DNA of 64,000 nucleotides, taken from contig NZ_CP173029.1 of NCBI RefSeq assembly GCF_044772865.1, positions 3,224,001 through 3,288,000 of the forward strand. The letters run 5' to 3'. Made by a program: the position numbers and the translations under genes. The stretch's first letter is position 1; the number at the start of each line of letters is the position of its first letter. Shown in pieces: positions 10,164 through 20,232 of this stretch. This DNA comes from Algirhabdus cladophorae. GTDB taxonomy: Bacteria > Pseudomonadota > Alphaproteobacteria > Rhodobacterales > Rhodobacteraceae. Under the pieces are notes generated by a model. The model saw only the letters and a list, made by a program, of their open reading frames with translations, did no database searches and had not been told where the DNA came from.

Positions 10164-11930
10164 TCAGAGGTCCATATAGATGTGTTTTTCTTCGTCGCCG
10201 CCCCCTGGATGGGTCACCGCGCCATACTTAGTACGACCGACCAATTTTGCGTATTTATACAGCGCACCAGAGGCATAAATCGTCTCACGCGGGCCAGACC
10301 ATGCAGCCTTACGCGCCGCCATGTCATCGTCGCTGACATCGACACTCAGCTCGCCTTTGATTGCGTCCAGCGTGATGATATCGCCGTTTTCGACCAGCGC
10401 GATGGGCCCACAATGGGCGGCCTCCGGGCCAACATGCCCCACACAGAACCCACGGGTCGCACCCGAGAAACGGCCATCGGTAATCAAGGCCACTTTCTTG
10501 CCCATGCCTTGACCAGACAGGGCCGCCGTGGTTGCCAACATCTCGCGCATACCGGGGCCGCCAGCGGGGCCTTCGTTGCGGATCACAAGGACTTCGCCTT
10601 CTTCGTATTCGCGCTTTTGAACGGCATCAAACGCGTCTTCTTCGCATTCAAACACACGAGCCGGCCCGACAAAGCGTTGGTGCTGGGTTTCCATGCCTGC
10701 GACTTTTACAATCGCTCCGTCAGGGGCCAAGTTGCCTTTGAGGCCGACAACACCACCAGTTTTCGTCAAGGGTGTGTCGATGGAATAGATCACTTTGCCG
10801 TCCGCTTCGCCTTTGATGCGATCAATCTCTTCGCCAATGGAATAGCCCGTGGCGGTCATGCAGTCTTCTTCGATAAGGCCTGCTTTGCGCAGTTCCTTCA
10901 TCACAACCATCACGCCGCCCGCCTCATAAAGGTCTTTGGCAACATATTGACCACCGGGTTTCAGATCCACAAAGTAAGGCGTGTCGCGGAAGATGTCGCA
11001 GACGTCCTCAAGGGTAAACTCGATGCCAGCCTCATGGGCAATCGCCGGCAAGTGCAGACCCGCGTTAGTCGAGCCACCGGTACAGGCCACAACACGGGCC
11101 GCGTTGCGCAGGGATGCCAATGTGACCACGTCACGGGCGCGGATGTTTTTCTCAAGCAGGTTCATCACGGCCGCACCAGAGGCCACGGAATACTGGTCGC
11201 GGGATTCATAAGGTGCAGGCGCACCGGAAGATTGCGGCAATGCCAGACCAATGGCTTCGGAGACACAGGCCATGGTGTTTGCTGTAAACTGGCCCCCGCA
11301 AGCACCGGCAGATGGGCAGGCCACACGTTCCAGCACGTCCAACGCACCGTCGGATAATTCACCTGCTTGGTGACGCCCTACGGCCTCAAACATATCTTGC
11401 ACCGTCAGGTCACGGTTCGCGTATTCAGCAGGTATATCCGCGCCAGTTGGCGCACGGCCCGGTAGGATGGATCCGCCGTAGATAAAGACAGACGGTGTGT
11501 TGAGGCGCACCATGGCCATCATCATCCCCGGCAGGGATTTATCACAGCCCGCCAGACCAACCAAAGCGTCATAGCAGTGGCCGCGCATCGTCAGCTCAAC
11601 GGTGTCCGCAATCGCCTCGCGCGACGCCAGCGAGGAGCGCATGCCTTCATGGCCCATGGCGATCCCGTCTGTCACGGTGATCGTCGTGAACTCGCGCGGT
11701 GTACCAGCAGCAGATTTCACGCCCAGTTTCACGGCCTGCGCCTGACGGTTGAGCGAGATGTTACAAGGGGCCGCTTCGTTCCAGCACGTGGCCACACCGA
11801 CGAAAGGTTGTGCGATTTCTTCTTCACTCAGGCCCATGGCGTAAAAATACGACCGGTGCGGCGCGCGCGATGGGCCTTCGGTGACGTGACGGCTGGGTAG
11901 GTTTGATTTGTCTTGCTTGCCTTTGAGCAT
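10164..11930 (-). CDS. ilvD: Dihydroxy-acid dehydratase
   Basis: This 588-residue cytoplasmic iron-sulfur enzyme dehydrates 2,3-dihydroxy-isovalerate and -methylvalerate in valine, isoleucine and pantothenate synthesis. The cluster cysteines and signatures are visible: CWNEAAPCN (residues 49-57), [29 protein letters not shown] and the C-terminal [19 protein letters not shown]. Length is normal for IlvD/Edd family members, and the motif pattern favours IlvD over the sugar-acid dehydratases. It appears to lead a two-gene unit with the downstream lipoprotein and has no other ilv genes beside it. Confidence 0.93.
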   Translation of the reverse strand: MLKGKQDKSNLPSRHVTEGPSRAPHRSYFYAMGLSEEEIAQPFVGVATCWNEAAPCNISLNRQAQAVKLGVKSAAGTPREFTTITVTDGIAMGHEGMRSSLASREAIADTVELTMRGHCYDALVGLAGCDKSLPGMMMAMVRLNTPSVFIYGGSILPGRAPTGADIPAEYANRDLTVQDMFEAVGRHQAGELSDGALDVLERVACPSAGACGGQFTANTMACVSEAIGLALPQSSGAPAPYESRDQYSVASGAAVMNLLEKNIRARDVVTLASLRNAARVVACTGGSTNAGLHLPAIAHEAGIEFTLEDVCDIFRDTPYFVDLKPGGQYVAKDLYEAGGVMVVMKELRKAGLIEEDCMTATGYSIGEEIDRIKGEADGKVIYSIDTPLTKTGGVVGLKGNLAPDGAIVKVAGMETQHQRFVGPARVFECEEDAFDAVQKREYEEGEVLVIRNEGPAGGPGMREMLATTAALSGQGMGKKVALITDGRFSGATRGFCVGHVGPEAAHCGPIALVENGDIITLDAIKGELSVDVSDDDMAARKAAWSGPRETIYASGALYKYAKLVGRTKYGAVTHPGGGDEEKHIYMDL

Positions 11931-12016
11931 GGCGGGTCCCCCTAAAAATCAGTTGAAACCGGAATAAGTCACCCCTGCCCCTTGCACAAGCCGCTTTGCA
12001 GCCCCATTCAAAGGCC

Positions 12017-12889
12017 ATGCGATATGATTGGCACGAATACCTTGTAGGACCCGCACGTGAACGCCCCGAACTGTGGCGGAGTATTGCCGGGCTAGTCTTG
12101 GCTGGTGTTTTTTATGCCGTCATGCTGTTTGGCTTTTTTGGGCTGATGGCGCTGGTTCTTCCAAATTTGGGCGAGGCCACATTTCTGGGGCGTGAACCCT
12201 TTGATTTGATCCTGATCCTGAGTAGTTTTGCCTTTATGACATTGGGCACGGTTTTGGCCGCTTTTTTGCTGCAAGGCCGGATGCCGCTTAGCCTGATTGG
12301 GCCGATCCCGCTGGCCTTGAATGACTTTTGGATCGTTTTGCGTCTGGGCGCAGTCTTGATCGGCCTGTCGCTGTTGTTGCCCACGCCGATCGAAGGCGAG
12401 CTGAGTGCAAACCTCGATCTAGGCCTTTGGGCGATGCTACTGCCACTTTCGCTGTTGGTGCTGTTGATCCAAGTCAGCGCCGAAGAAATCCTGTTTCGCG
12501 GTTATTTCCAAAGCCAATTGGCTGCCCGGTTTAAATCGCCTTTGGTCTGGATGATCGTGCCCTCAGTTATATTTGGCGCACTGCATTATGATCCTGCTGC
12601 GGCGGGCGAAAATGCGTGGTTGATTGCGTTGTGGGCCGTGTTTTACGGGATCATGTTGGCAGATATCACGGCGCGTTCTGGCACCCTTGGCCCCGCCATT
12701 GCCTTGCATCTGCTCAATAATGCCTCAGCCATATTGATCGTTTCAGCCCAAGGGGATTTGTCCGGGCTTTCGCTTTATTCCTTTCCATTCTCGCTGGCGG
12801 ACACCGAAGTGGTCCGCGCCATGCTGCCCCTTGAGGCCGTGATGATGCTGATCATGTGGCTGGGCGCACGGCTGGCTTTGCGCCGCTGA
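12017..12889 (+). CDS. CPBP-family intramembrane (CAAX-type) metalloprotease
   Basis: This 290-residue polytopic membrane protein is of the CPBP/Abi family. The catalytic motif EEILFRGYFQSQL is present (the EExxxR motif), followed by FGALHYDP and the later HLLNNAS, giving the expected glutamate, arginine and histidine ligands. About eight hydrophobic helices are predicted. The family performs intramembrane proteolysis or bacteriocin immunity, and the substrate here is unknown. I start at ATG 12017, since the upstream TTG extension has no ribosome-binding site. It precedes accD by 56 bases. Confidence 0.85.
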   Translation: MRYDWHEYLVGPARERPELWRSIAGLVLAGVFYAVMLFGFFGLMALVLPNLGEATFLGREPFDLILILSSFAFMTLGTVLAAFLLQGRMPLSLIGPIPLALNDFWIVLRLGAVLIGLSLLLPTPIEGELSANLDLGLWAMLLPLSLLVLLIQVSAEEILFRGYFQSQLAARFKSPLVWMIVPSVIFGALHYDPAAAGENAWLIALWAVFYGIMLADITARSGTLGPAIALHLLNNASAILIVSAQGDLSGLSLYSFPFSLADTEVVRAMLPLEAVMMLIMWLGARLALRR

Positions 12890-12945
12890 TTGCAATTGCA
12901 CGCGGCCTTGATTATTTGGAATGCAACTGACCATAAGGCTTGTCG

Positions 12946-13872
12946 ATGAACTGGATTTCAAATTACGTCCGCCCCAAGATCAATTCGATCTTTTCCCGCC
13001 GCGAAGTGCCGGAAAACCTTTGGCAAAAATGCAGCGAATGCGGAACCATGCTGTTTCATCGCGAACTCAGCGATAATCTGAACGTCTGCACAAATTGCAA
13101 TCATCACATGGGGATCACGCCACGCGATCGGTTTTTATCAATGTTTGATGGCGGCGTGTTTATCGAAGTGGACGTGCCCGAACCCAACGCAGACCCGCTG
13201 CAATTTCGCGATCAAAAACGGTATCCTGAGCGGATGAAAGCGGCCCAGAAAAAGACTGGCGAACGCGATGCGATGCTGGTGGCTGAGGGTGAAATCGGAC
13301 GCACGCCAGTGGTCATGGCAGCGCAGGATTTCAGCTTTATGGGCGGGTCCATGGGGATGTATGTCGGCAATGCGATTGTCGCAGGCGCGCAACGCGCCGT
13401 TGATTTAGGCCGACCTTTTATCTTGTTTTCTGCGGCAGGTGGCGCCCGAATGCAGGAGGGGATCCTGTCGCTGATGCAAATGCCGCGCAGCACAGTGGCC
13501 GTTCAAATGCTCAAGGAAGCAGGGCTGCCCTATATCGTCGTCCTGACCCATCCGACAACCGGCGGTGTCACCGCCTCTTATGCGATGTTGGGCGATGTGC
13601 ATATTTCTGAACCTAACGCGTTGATTGGCTTTGCCGGTGCGCGGGTGATCGAACAAACCATTGGCGAAAAGCTGCCTGAAGGCTTTCAGAGGGCGGAATA
13701 CCTTTTGGAACACGGGATGTTGGACCGGGTGGTCAATCGCGGCGATATGCGTGACGAATTGGTCAAGATTATCCGCATGATGATGCAAATGCCCCCGGCT
13801 GTTGCTGGTGATTTGCCGCCTCCTGCCCCCGCTGTTGCACAAGAATCCACAGTGGCCGAGCCAACAGAATGA
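12946..13872 (+). CDS. accD: Acetyl-CoA carboxylase carboxyltransferase subunit beta
   Basis: This 308-residue subunit transfers CO2 from carboxybiotin to acetyl-CoA, making malonyl-CoA for fatty-acid synthesis together with AccA. The N-terminal zinc ribbon has two CxxC pairs (CSECG and CTNCN), and the carboxyltransferase core contains [19 protein letters not shown] and [16 protein letters not shown] short proline/alanine tail follows the crotonase fold. ATG 12946 has AAGG seven bases before it. The stop overlaps the folC start (ATGA), giving the conserved accD-folC operon. Confidence 0.96.
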   Translation: MNWISNYVRPKINSIFSRREVPENLWQKCSECGTMLFHRELSDNLNVCTNCNHHMGITPRDRFLSMFDGGVFIEVDVPEPNADPLQFRDQKRYPERMKAAQKKTGERDAMLVAEGEIGRTPVVMAAQDFSFMGGSMGMYVGNAIVAGAQRAVDLGRPFILFSAAGGARMQEGILSLMQMPRSTVAVQMLKEAGLPYIVVLTHPTTGGVTASYAMLGDVHISEPNALIGFAGARVIEQTIGEKLPEGFQRAEYLLEHGMLDRVVNRGDMRDELVKIIRMMMQMPPAVAGDLPPPAPAVAQESTVAEPTE

Positions 13873-15146
13873 CCGCGCAATCCTCGGACGTTATCCTATC
13901 GCGGATGATGTCCTTGCACCCAAAGATCATCGATCTGACGCTTGACCGCGTTTGGCGGTTGCTGGCTGCTTTGGACAATCCCCAGACAAAGTTACCGCCC
14001 GTAATCCACCTTGCAGGCACCAATGGCAAAGGCAGCACGCAGGCGATGATCCGTGCCGGTCTTGAGGGCGCAGGCAAGACTGTTCACGCCTACACCTCAC
14101 CGCATTTGGCGCGGTTTCATGAACGGATCCGACTGGCCGGTGATCTGATTTCCGAACCAGCGCTCAGCGCGGTTTTGGACGAATGCTATGCCGCTAATGG
14201 CGCGCAGTCGATCACCTATTTCGAGATCACAACAGTCGCAGGCCTGCTGGCCTTTGCGCGCACACCGGCTGATTTTACATTGCTCGAAGTTGGTCTGGGC
14301 GGGCGATTGGATGCCACCAATGTTGTAAACAGCCCAGCCCTTACGGTGATCACCCCGATTGATTTGGACCACCAACAATTTCTGGGCGAGACGCTACCCG
14401 AAATCGCAGGCGAAAAGGCCGGCATCCTGAAACGTGGGGTTCCGTGTGTGGTCGGCAAACAACATGACGCTGCTTTGGATGTGATCGAGGCACGGGCCGC
14501 ACGACTGGGGGCGCCTGTACTGGCCTATGGTCAGCACTGGCACGTCACGACCGAACGCGGGCGGTTGGTGTTTCAAGATGAAACCGGATTGTTGGATCTA
14601 CCGATGCCGGCCCTCTTGGGGACGCATCAGGTCGAAAATGCAGGGATGGCCTTGGCCGCGCTGCGTCATTTGGGATGTGATGAGGCTGCTTGCACAGCCG
14701 CAATGACCAATGCCAGCTGGCCTGCCAGATTGCAGCGCCTGACCTCTGGCCCTTTGGTGGACGCCGCGGGCCCACAGGCTGAAATTTGGCTGGATGGCGG
14801 ACACAACCCAGCGGCCGGGCAAGCCCTTGCCAGTGCCCTAGCAGATCTGCCTACCCGCCCATTGCATTTGGTTTGTGGAATGCTGAACACCAAGGATATC
14901 GGTGGGTACCTGCGTCCACTGGGGCAACTCGCCGATCAGTTGATCGCAATCGATATCCCTGACGAGGCGAACACACTTCCGGCCCGCACAACCGCACTGG
15001 AAGCCGAAAAAGCAGGAATGCAATCAGGGGTTGCGAATGATGCCCTCTCTGCTGTTACCCAAATTGTCAAAGACACCCCAAATGCCCGTATTTTGATCAA
15101 CGGTTCGCTTTACCTTGCCGGGGCCGTCTTGCGGGAAAACGCCTAG
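13869..15146 (+). CDS. folC: Bifunctional folylpolyglutamate synthase / dihydrofolate synthase
   Basis: This 425-residue Mur-ligase-family cytoplasmic enzyme adds glutamate to dihydropteroate and to reduced folates using ATP. The P-loop [14 protein letters not shown] lies near residue 50, and the Mur-type central domain contains [14 protein letters not shown] and LDHQQFLG. The C-terminal domain includes [11 protein letters not shown]. Length is typical. It is translationally coupled to accD, a pairing seen in many proteobacteria. Bases 15147-15365 downstream hold the promoter of the next pair. Confidence 0.95.
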   Translation: MTAQSSDVILSRMMSLHPKIIDLTLDRVWRLLAALDNPQTKLPPVIHLAGTNGKGSTQAMIRAGLEGAGKTVHAYTSPHLARFHERIRLAGDLISEPALSAVLDECYAANGAQSITYFEITTVAGLLAFARTPADFTLLEVGLGGRLDATNVVNSPALTVITPIDLDHQQFLGETLPEIAGEKAGILKRGVPCVVGKQHDAALDVIEARAARLGAPVLAYGQHWHVTTERGRLVFQDETGLLDLPMPALLGTHQVENAGMALAALRHLGCDEAACTAAMTNASWPARLQRLTSGPLVDAAGPQAEIWLDGGHNPAAGQALASALADLPTRPLHLVCGMLNTKDIGGYLRPLGQLADQLIAIDIPDEANTLPARTTALEAEKAGMQSGVANDALSAVTQIVKDTPNARILINGSLYLAGAVLRENA

Positions 15147-15194
15147 TCTTTTCAGGCCATACCCCTGAAAAATCAAAGCTTTCCCAGTGGTCTC

Positions 15195-15290
15195 GAATCA
15201 GTTTTCCGCCGATTGAACGAATCACGCAAAAATTAATTTGCAAAGTGATTCGTTTTTGCTTTGACGAGCGAATCACTCTGACACTATATG
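15195..15290 (+). promoter_or_regulatory. Promoter with clustered GANTC sites and ACGAATCAC inverted repeats
   Basis: Four GANTC sites (15195, 15219, 15247, 15270) fall within 80 bases, spaced 23-28 bases. Three belong to a longer box, (A/G)CGAATCAC: 15217-15225 forward, 15244-15253 reverse, 15268-15277 forward. These give 9-bp-armed inverted repeats. A sigma70-like promoter, TTGACG (15261-15266) with an 18-base spacer and TATATG (15285-15290), contains the last box in its spacer. GANTC is the CcrM methylation target in alphaproteobacteria, so cell-cycle or GcrA control of the rhodanese/LysM pair is plausible. Confidence 0.5.
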
Positions 15291-15365
15291 TGGTGGTACA
15301 TTTCGTATGCTCCGCAGTAGCCACCTGCGGTATCTATATACAGCGTCACTATGGGGGTAGGGACA

Positions 15366-15977
15366 ATGTCACGCATTTTAGCTGCAGCAACCCTCGCGGT
15401 TGCATTTTCAGCAACACACGCAGTGCCACAGCAGGCGCAGCAGGTCTCGTTTTCGTTCAACGGTCAAGAGCTGAGCATCTCGCGCCAGATCAGTGTCAAT
15501 CAAGCCAAAGCCGCACGGTTCTCGGTCACTCAGGACGGTTGCTCGGGCCTCTGCCTTGCCCCGATCAGCGCGGGTACAGGCGTGGCCACAATCGGCGAGA
15601 TGGAAGTGACCAAGTTCTTGGTTGATTACACGCAGGCAGGCACTGGTTTGTTAATCGATGCGCGGTTGCCAACAGCGCGTTCTGACGGGTTTTTGCCAAC
15701 TTCCGTCAACGTGCCGCATCAAGCGGTTGAAGACGGTAATCCCTATCGCAATCAAATTCTCAGTGCGCTGGGTGCGCGGGAATATGATGGTATTTTGAAT
15801 TTTTCCGATGCCATGGATTTGGTTATTTTTGATGCAGGGCCAAGCGACAGCCGGGCATTGAAACTGATCGAAAACCTGCTGAGTGCCGGGTACCCGCCCG
15901 AAAAGCTGCGGTTTTACCGCGGCGGCATGCAGGTTTGGGCATCACTGGGCCTCAATTTTGTGGAACAAACACAATGA
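15366..15977 (+). CDS. Exported rhodanese-like protein lacking the catalytic cysteine
   Basis: This 203-residue protein has a signal peptide (MSRILAAATLAVAFSATHA) and a C-terminal rhodanese fold (residues ~75-200: TGLLIDARLPTARSDGFLPTSVNVPH, and the final GYPPEKLRFYRGGMQVWASLGL). In active sulfurtransferases the loop after the fourth strand begins with Cys. Here it reads VIFDAGPSDSRAL, with Asp or Ala in that place, so thiosulfate sulfurtransferase activity is unlikely. ATG 15366 has GGGA upstream. The stop overlaps the LysM gene (ATGA), implying a joint envelope role. Confidence 0.75.
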   Translation: MSRILAAATLAVAFSATHAVPQQAQQVSFSFNGQELSISRQISVNQAKAARFSVTQDGCSGLCLAPISAGTGVATIGEMEVTKFLVDYTQAGTGLLIDARLPTARSDGFLPTSVNVPHQAVEDGNPYRNQILSALGAREYDGILNFSDAMDLVIFDAGPSDSRALKLIENLLSAGYPPEKLRFYRGGMQVWASLGLNFVEQTQ

Positions 15978-16828
15978 CATTTAATTCGTCTTCTTCCGAA
16001 CAAAAACCGGCGGTTTATGCCTATCTGACAGTGGGGGCCTTTGCCTTTGTGGTCGGGTCCTTGGTCACATTGCAATTTGCCACTTTGGAAAATCCCGAAC
16101 CTGGAGCGGCGACAGACTTTACTGGCCAATCCAATGACACCGAACAGGTGACACGCAGTGCAGCAGACAGCGTTTTGGCTGTCTCGAACACCGACCTTAG
16201 TGCACCTGCAGCAGCGCCAGCACCCGCCGTAGCAGAAGCCAGCGTCGAAACCACCGCGATGGTCGACGAGGCCGCGCGCAAGAAAGCCTTGGCACAAGAG
16301 GCCGAAGCATTAGTTCTGCGCAACCAGATGCGTATGTTGACTGAGGGCGTCGTGGCCGGTCTTTATGATATTCAGGCCCCGGACGGTTCTGGTGAAAAAG
16401 TCGGGCGTATCGTGCTGAATTCGCGCAACGCCGGGCAAACTGCCGCCAAGATCGAGCGCATGTTGGCGGAAGCTGCACAGAGCGGTCAAATCAAGGTTCC
16501 AGAAGAACTGGCCCTGCAAGACGGCAGCATCGACAGCCGCACGTTGTTGTTCCAACTGGTGCAAGATGCTTTGGAAAACGGCGACACAGAAGCGGTTGAA
16601 GCCGCGCGTGAGATGCGGCGCCGCGCCTTTGCGGCCTCTGCTGCTACCACTCAAGAAGTGAACGGTGAACGCTTTTACATCGTCGAAAGCGGCGACAGTC
16701 TAGCCTACATCGCGTTGCAGTTTTACGGAAAAACTAACCTCTACGAAAAGATTTTCGCAGCAAACACAGACATTCTAACCAGCCCAGATAAAATTAGGGT
16801 CGGACAGCGTTTGCGCATCCCGAGTTAA
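15974..16828 (+). CDS. Membrane-anchored LysM-domain protein
   Basis: This 284-residue protein has one N-terminal transmembrane anchor (residues ~14-34, AYLTVGAFAFVVGSLVTLQF), an Ala-rich extended linker and a helical middle region. A C-terminal LysM peptidoglycan-binding domain starts near residue 233 (YIVESGDSLAYIALQFYG...IRVGQRLRIPS). It is probably an inner-membrane protein reaching into the peptidoglycan layer. It is translationally coupled to the inactive rhodanese. A strong terminator follows at 16871. Confidence 0.82.
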   Translation: MTFNSSSSEQKPAVYAYLTVGAFAFVVGSLVTLQFATLENPEPGAATDFTGQSNDTEQVTRSAADSVLAVSNTDLSAPAAAPAPAVAEASVETTAMVDEAARKKALAQEAEALVLRNQMRMLTEGVVAGLYDIQAPDGSGEKVGRIVLNSRNAGQTAAKIERMLAEAAQSGQIKVPEELALQDGSIDSRTLLFQLVQDALENGDTEAVEAAREMRRRAFAASAATTQEVNGERFYIVESGDSLAYIALQFYGKTNLYEKIFAANTDILTSPDKIRVGQRLRIPS

Positions 16829-16870
16829 GAATAAAAAAAGGCAAGATCTAAGCTTCGAGCAGCTTACCTT

Positions 16871-16896
16871 ACCGGACCTTCGGGTCCGGTTTTTTT
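16871..16896. terminator. Rho-independent terminator with UUCG loop
   Basis: ACCGGACC-TTCG-GGTCCGGT followed by seven T residues is a textbook intrinsic terminator for the rhodanese/LysM operon. Its T-tract reaches the stop codon of the convergent zapE gene. Confidence 0.92.
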
Positions 16897-17962
16897 ATGC
16901 CTGATCCGCTGATCGCCAATCGTCCGACTGCATCTCGCGCAGACGGCTTGCCGTGCGTTCAAACTCAAAACTGCCCTCGCCTTCCAGATAGAGCATCTCA
17001 GGCTTAGCCGCAGCCGTTGCGATCAATTGAACGCGCGCCTCATAAAGCGCGTCCACCAATGTGACAAAGCGCTTGGCCTCGTTGAAATTGTGCCTCCCAA
17101 GTGTTGGGATGTTCTCCAACATCAAAACTTTGCACGTTTGGGCAATCGCCAGATAGTCCGCAGGCCCCAAAGGTTTGCCGCATAGATCGCCAAACTCAGC
17201 GCGCGCCACACTGTTATGAAACTGCGGTAAAACCACGTCGCGCCCCTGCACTTTGAGGACCAGCGGAGCAGTCTGGCTGGCCTCCGTCAGGTCAGACCAA
17301 ACTGCGCGAAAAGCCTCGGCACTGGCAGAATTGAGCGGTGTGAAATAGCTGTCTGACCCCGCAAGGCGATTCTGGCGATAGTCAGCACCCTCGGTCATTT
17401 CCCAAACGACCATTTGCTGTTTGAGTTGTTCGATAAAAGGCAGGAACAATGCGCGATTTAACCCGTCTTTGTATAGGTCATCGGGCACACGGTTCGAAGT
17501 GGTCACAACCACAACGCCGCCCTCATGCAGTAAGGTAAACAACCGCCCAACGATCATGGCATCGGTAATGTCAGTGATTTGCATTTCATCGAACGCAAGA
17601 CAGCGCACATCGGCGATGACAGCATCGGCCACAGGTTTGAGCGCGTCATCGACACCGCCTTGGCGCGCTGTGTGCATTTGGGCGTGTATATCCTGCATGA
17701 ACGCATGAAAATGGACCCGCCGCACAGAAACGTCCAAGCAATCCACGAACATATCCATCAACATCGATTTGCCGCGACCGACCCCGCCCCAAACATAAAG
17801 CCCTTTGATGGGGTCGGGTTTCTTGGCGAACCAGCCTGTTTTCAGGGGCTTGGCCAAATCATCGGCCACCCTGCTCAACTGCGCCACAAGGGCTGATTGG
17901 GCCGGATCCGCTGTCAGATCGCCTTGGGTTACGCGGGATTGATAGAGCTCGGTCAATGTCAT
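16895..17962 (-). CDS. zapE: Cell division ATPase ZapE (AFG1-like)
   Basis: This 355-residue cytoplasmic AAA-like ATPase of the AFG1/ZapE family associates with the division ring and destabilises FtsZ polymers in E. coli. The Walker A motif GGVGRGKSMLMDMF lies near residue 65, Walker B is CLAFDEMQI, and the sensor-like VVVTTSNRVPDDLYKDG follows. The N-terminal MTLTELYQ at ATG 17962 is preferred over the upstream frame, which overlaps the divergent MFS gene. It lies within 100 bases of that MFS start. Confidence 0.9.
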   Translation of the reverse strand: MTLTELYQSRVTQGDLTADPAQSALVAQLSRVADDLAKPLKTGWFAKKPDPIKGLYVWGGVGRGKSMLMDMFVDCLDVSVRRVHFHAFMQDIHAQMHTARQGGVDDALKPVADAVIADVRCLAFDEMQITDITDAMIVGRLFTLLHEGGVVVVTTSNRVPDDLYKDGLNRALFLPFIEQLKQQMVVWEMTEGADYRQNRLAGSDSYFTPLNSASAEAFRAVWSDLTEASQTAPLVLKVQGRDVVLPQFHNSVARAEFGDLCGKPLGPADYLAIAQTCKVLMLENIPTLGRHNFNEAKRFVTLVDALYEARVQLIATAAAKPEMLYLEGEGSFEFERTASRLREMQSDDWRSADQA

Positions 17963-18055
17963 GGCAGTTGCATACGCGTTCGGCGCGTTGTGGCGCAAGT
18001 CGGACATCACAAATCTTGAATTGACGCTGGCCGCTATTTGCAGACAGGTAGCACC

Positions 18056-19294
18056 ATGGAACATCGCGCCCCTCTCATCACACCGGTCTTGATTGCAGGT
18101 TGCATCATCATCATGGCCTCTTTCGCCATTCGCGCCAGTTTCGGCGTGTTCCAAATTCCAATTGCAGCAGAGTTCGGCTGGCTGCGATCGGAGTTCTCGA
18201 TGGCAATCGCAATCCAGAACCTCGCCTGGGGAATTGGCCAGCCTATTTTCGGGGCTATTGCCGAGCGCCTCACCGATCGAAAGGCCATCGTGTTTGGCGC
18301 ACTGATATATGCGGCTGGTTTGGTTCTGTCGTCGTATGCCATGACGCCTGGAGCCATGCAGTTTTACGAGATTTTGGTAGGCTTTGGTGTGGCAGGCACA
18401 GGCTTTGGCGTGATTTTAGCCGTTGTGGGCCGTGCGGCCTCGGACGAAAATCGGTCCATGGCTATGGCCATTGCCACTGCGGCGGGATCTGCAGGTCAGA
18501 TTATCGGGGCGCCCTTGGCCGAATACCTGCTGACGCTGATGCCATGGCAATCGGTGTTTGTGGTTTTCGCCGGGATTATCTTGGCGACCCTCTTTACGCT
18601 ACCGATGATCAAAGCCCCTGCAACCGCCAACAAGGCACAACTGGAAGAAACATTTGGGCAGGTTCTGACCAAAGCCTTCAAGGACCCCAGCTACACTCTG
18701 ATTTTTCTGGGGTTCTTTTCCTGCGGCTATCAACTGGCCTTTATTACGGCACACTTCCCTGCCTTTGTTACCGAGGTTTGCGGGCCAATCGCGCCGGGCG
18801 GTGTGCTGCATTCAATGGGGATCACGACCACATCGGCCCTTGGGGCTGTGGCGATTGCACTTATCGGGGCTGCGAATATCGTTGGCACATTACTGGCCGG
18901 TTGGGCCGGCAACCGATACTCCAAGAAATACCTTTTGGCGGGGATTTATACCGGGCGCACCATCATTGCGGCGGCATTTATTCTGACCCCGATGACACCA
19001 ACCACAGTGATCTTATTCTCTGTCGGGATGGGATCCCTTTGGCTGGCGACCGTGCCACTGACATCAGGCCTTGTCGCGCATCTCTATGGGTTGCGCTATA
19101 TGGGCACGCTCTATGGGATCGTGTTCTTTAGCCACCAGTTGGGCAGCTTCTTAGGCGTGTGGTTGGGTGGCCGCCTGTATGACCTTTATGGCACTTACGA
19201 GATTGTCTGGTGGGTTGGTGTCGGCGTTGGAGCTTTTAGCGCCATCATCCATTTGCCAATTAAGGAAAACCGACCTGCGCCTGCCGCCGCTTAG
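18056..19294 (+). CDS. MFS transporter (oxalate/monocarboxylate-type)
   Basis: This 412-residue protein has about twelve hydrophobic segments, the loop motif GAIAERLTDRKAIVFG after TM2 (similar to the MFS G-x-x-x-D-R signature) and a central hydrophilic loop. The C-terminal half keeps a related GWAGNRYSKKYLLAG. Overall it resembles the OxlT/YbfB-type family often annotated as carboxylate or cyanate transporters; the substrate is unproven. The start is ATG 18056 with AGG upstream. It converges with the hydrolase gene, overlapping by four bases. Confidence 0.85.
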   Translation: MEHRAPLITPVLIAGCIIIMASFAIRASFGVFQIPIAAEFGWLRSEFSMAIAIQNLAWGIGQPIFGAIAERLTDRKAIVFGALIYAAGLVLSSYAMTPGAMQFYEILVGFGVAGTGFGVILAVVGRAASDENRSMAMAIATAAGSAGQIIGAPLAEYLLTLMPWQSVFVVFAGIILATLFTLPMIKAPATANKAQLEETFGQVLTKAFKDPSYTLIFLGFFSCGYQLAFITAHFPAFVTEVCGPIAPGGVLHSMGITTTSALGAVAIALIGAANIVGTLLAGWAGNRYSKKYLLAGIYTGRTIIAAAFILTPMTPTTVILFSVGMGSLWLATVPLTSGLVAHLYGLRYMGTLYGIVFFSHQLGSFLGVWLGGRLYDLYGTYEIVWWVGVGVGAFSAIIHLPIKENRPAPAAA

Positions 19295-20232
19295 CGGGTG
19301 AGTTTGCGAATGGCGTCTACGACTTCCACAGGATGCGTATAAGCCACATCGTGACCGGCTCCTTTGATGATGTCCTGTTGGGCACGGTGGTTCCATTTGG
19401 CAAGCTTGGCCATACCTGAGACGGGAATCACAGTGTCACCATCGGCCCAAATCGCCACCAAAGGGATCACGTGACGACTGACATCCTGATGGGCCTCTTC
19501 CTGCTCGTCCGCCAGAATGCCCCGCATTGACGACAAAACAGCGCGTAAATATCCGCGGCGTTTAAACTCATCAAGTTGTTTGTCCACGACGCCGCCCACT
19601 TCGATCCGGTTCTGACGCTGGTTCAACAAATCACGGCGTAGGGTATAGCGGCCTACAGTTTCCATCAGCCAATCACCCACCAAAGGAAGCGTGCGAGCAC
19701 ATTTGGCCACATTGGTTTCCGGGTAGTCTATGCCCGCAGGGGCCAACAGGATCACACGTCGCACCATCTTGGGGTGGGCCTGTGCAAAGGCTGTGACGAC
19801 AGACCCGCCCATCGAATATCCCAATAGCGTCAAATCCTGATCTAGACCTTGCTGATCCAAAAGCGCCTTCAGGTGATTTGTGAAAAATGCAGCGGTTTGT
19901 GCCACTTCAAAACTGTCGGAAAACCCGCGCCCAAGGTGATCATAGCGCAGCACGCGGTAGCCTTGCGCCACAAGGCCCGGGATCATCGCATCGAATACAA
20001 AGGACGGTGTTGTCAGCCCATGCACGGCCACTAAAACAGGCCCATCCTCAGGTCCATCCCAACGAATATGCGTGCGTCCTTGGGGCAAATCTATCACCAA
20101 ACCGGGGGCGTCCTTGCGGGCACCATCATTCATCGGCAGGCGCAGCATTTCCAGAACCACCGGAGCCACCGCCATCACCAGCAGAAGGAAAACAAGACCC
20201 AGTACCATCAGATGGCCCTGCCCTTGCGCCAT
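19291..20232 (-). CDS. Membrane-tethered alpha/beta hydrolase
   Basis: This 313-residue protein has an N-terminal transmembrane helix (LMVLGLVFLLLVMAVAPVV). The alpha/beta-hydrolase fold carries the oxyanion HGLTTP, the nucleophile elbow GYSMGGS (Ser about residue 140), an aspartate in IWADGDTVIP and the histidine in GAGHDVAY. It is probably anchored in the inner membrane with the catalytic domain periplasmic. The substrate is unknown. It overlaps the upstream ornithine cyclodeaminase-like gene by 25 bases, so it belongs to the operon 21742-19291 (HAD, OCD, hydrolase). Confidence 0.85.
   Translation of the reverse strand: MAQGQGHLMVLGLVFLLLVMAVAPVVLEMLRLPMNDGARKDAPGLVIDLPQGRTHIRWDGPEDGPVLVAVHGLTTPSFVFDAMIPGLVAQGYRVLRYDHLGRGFSDSFEVAQTAAFFTNHLKALLDQQGLDQDLTLLGYSMGGSVVTAFAQAHPKMVRRVILLAPAGIDYPETNVAKCARTLPLVGDWLMETVGRYTLRRDLLNQRQNRIEVGGVVDKQLDEFKRRGYLRAVLSSMRGILADEQEEAHQDVSRHVIPLVAIWADGDTVIPVSGMAKLAKWNHRAQQDIIKGAGHDVAYTHPVEVVDAIRKLTR

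Noticed and set aside
9588..11357. 589-codon plus-strand frame opposite ilvD and the lipoprotein
   Set aside because: Opposite a well-supported ilvD with all its motifs; the composition is that of an antisense shadow.
17962..18154. N-terminal extension of zapE
   Set aside because: It overlaps the divergent MFS start and lacks similarity to known ZapE N-termini.
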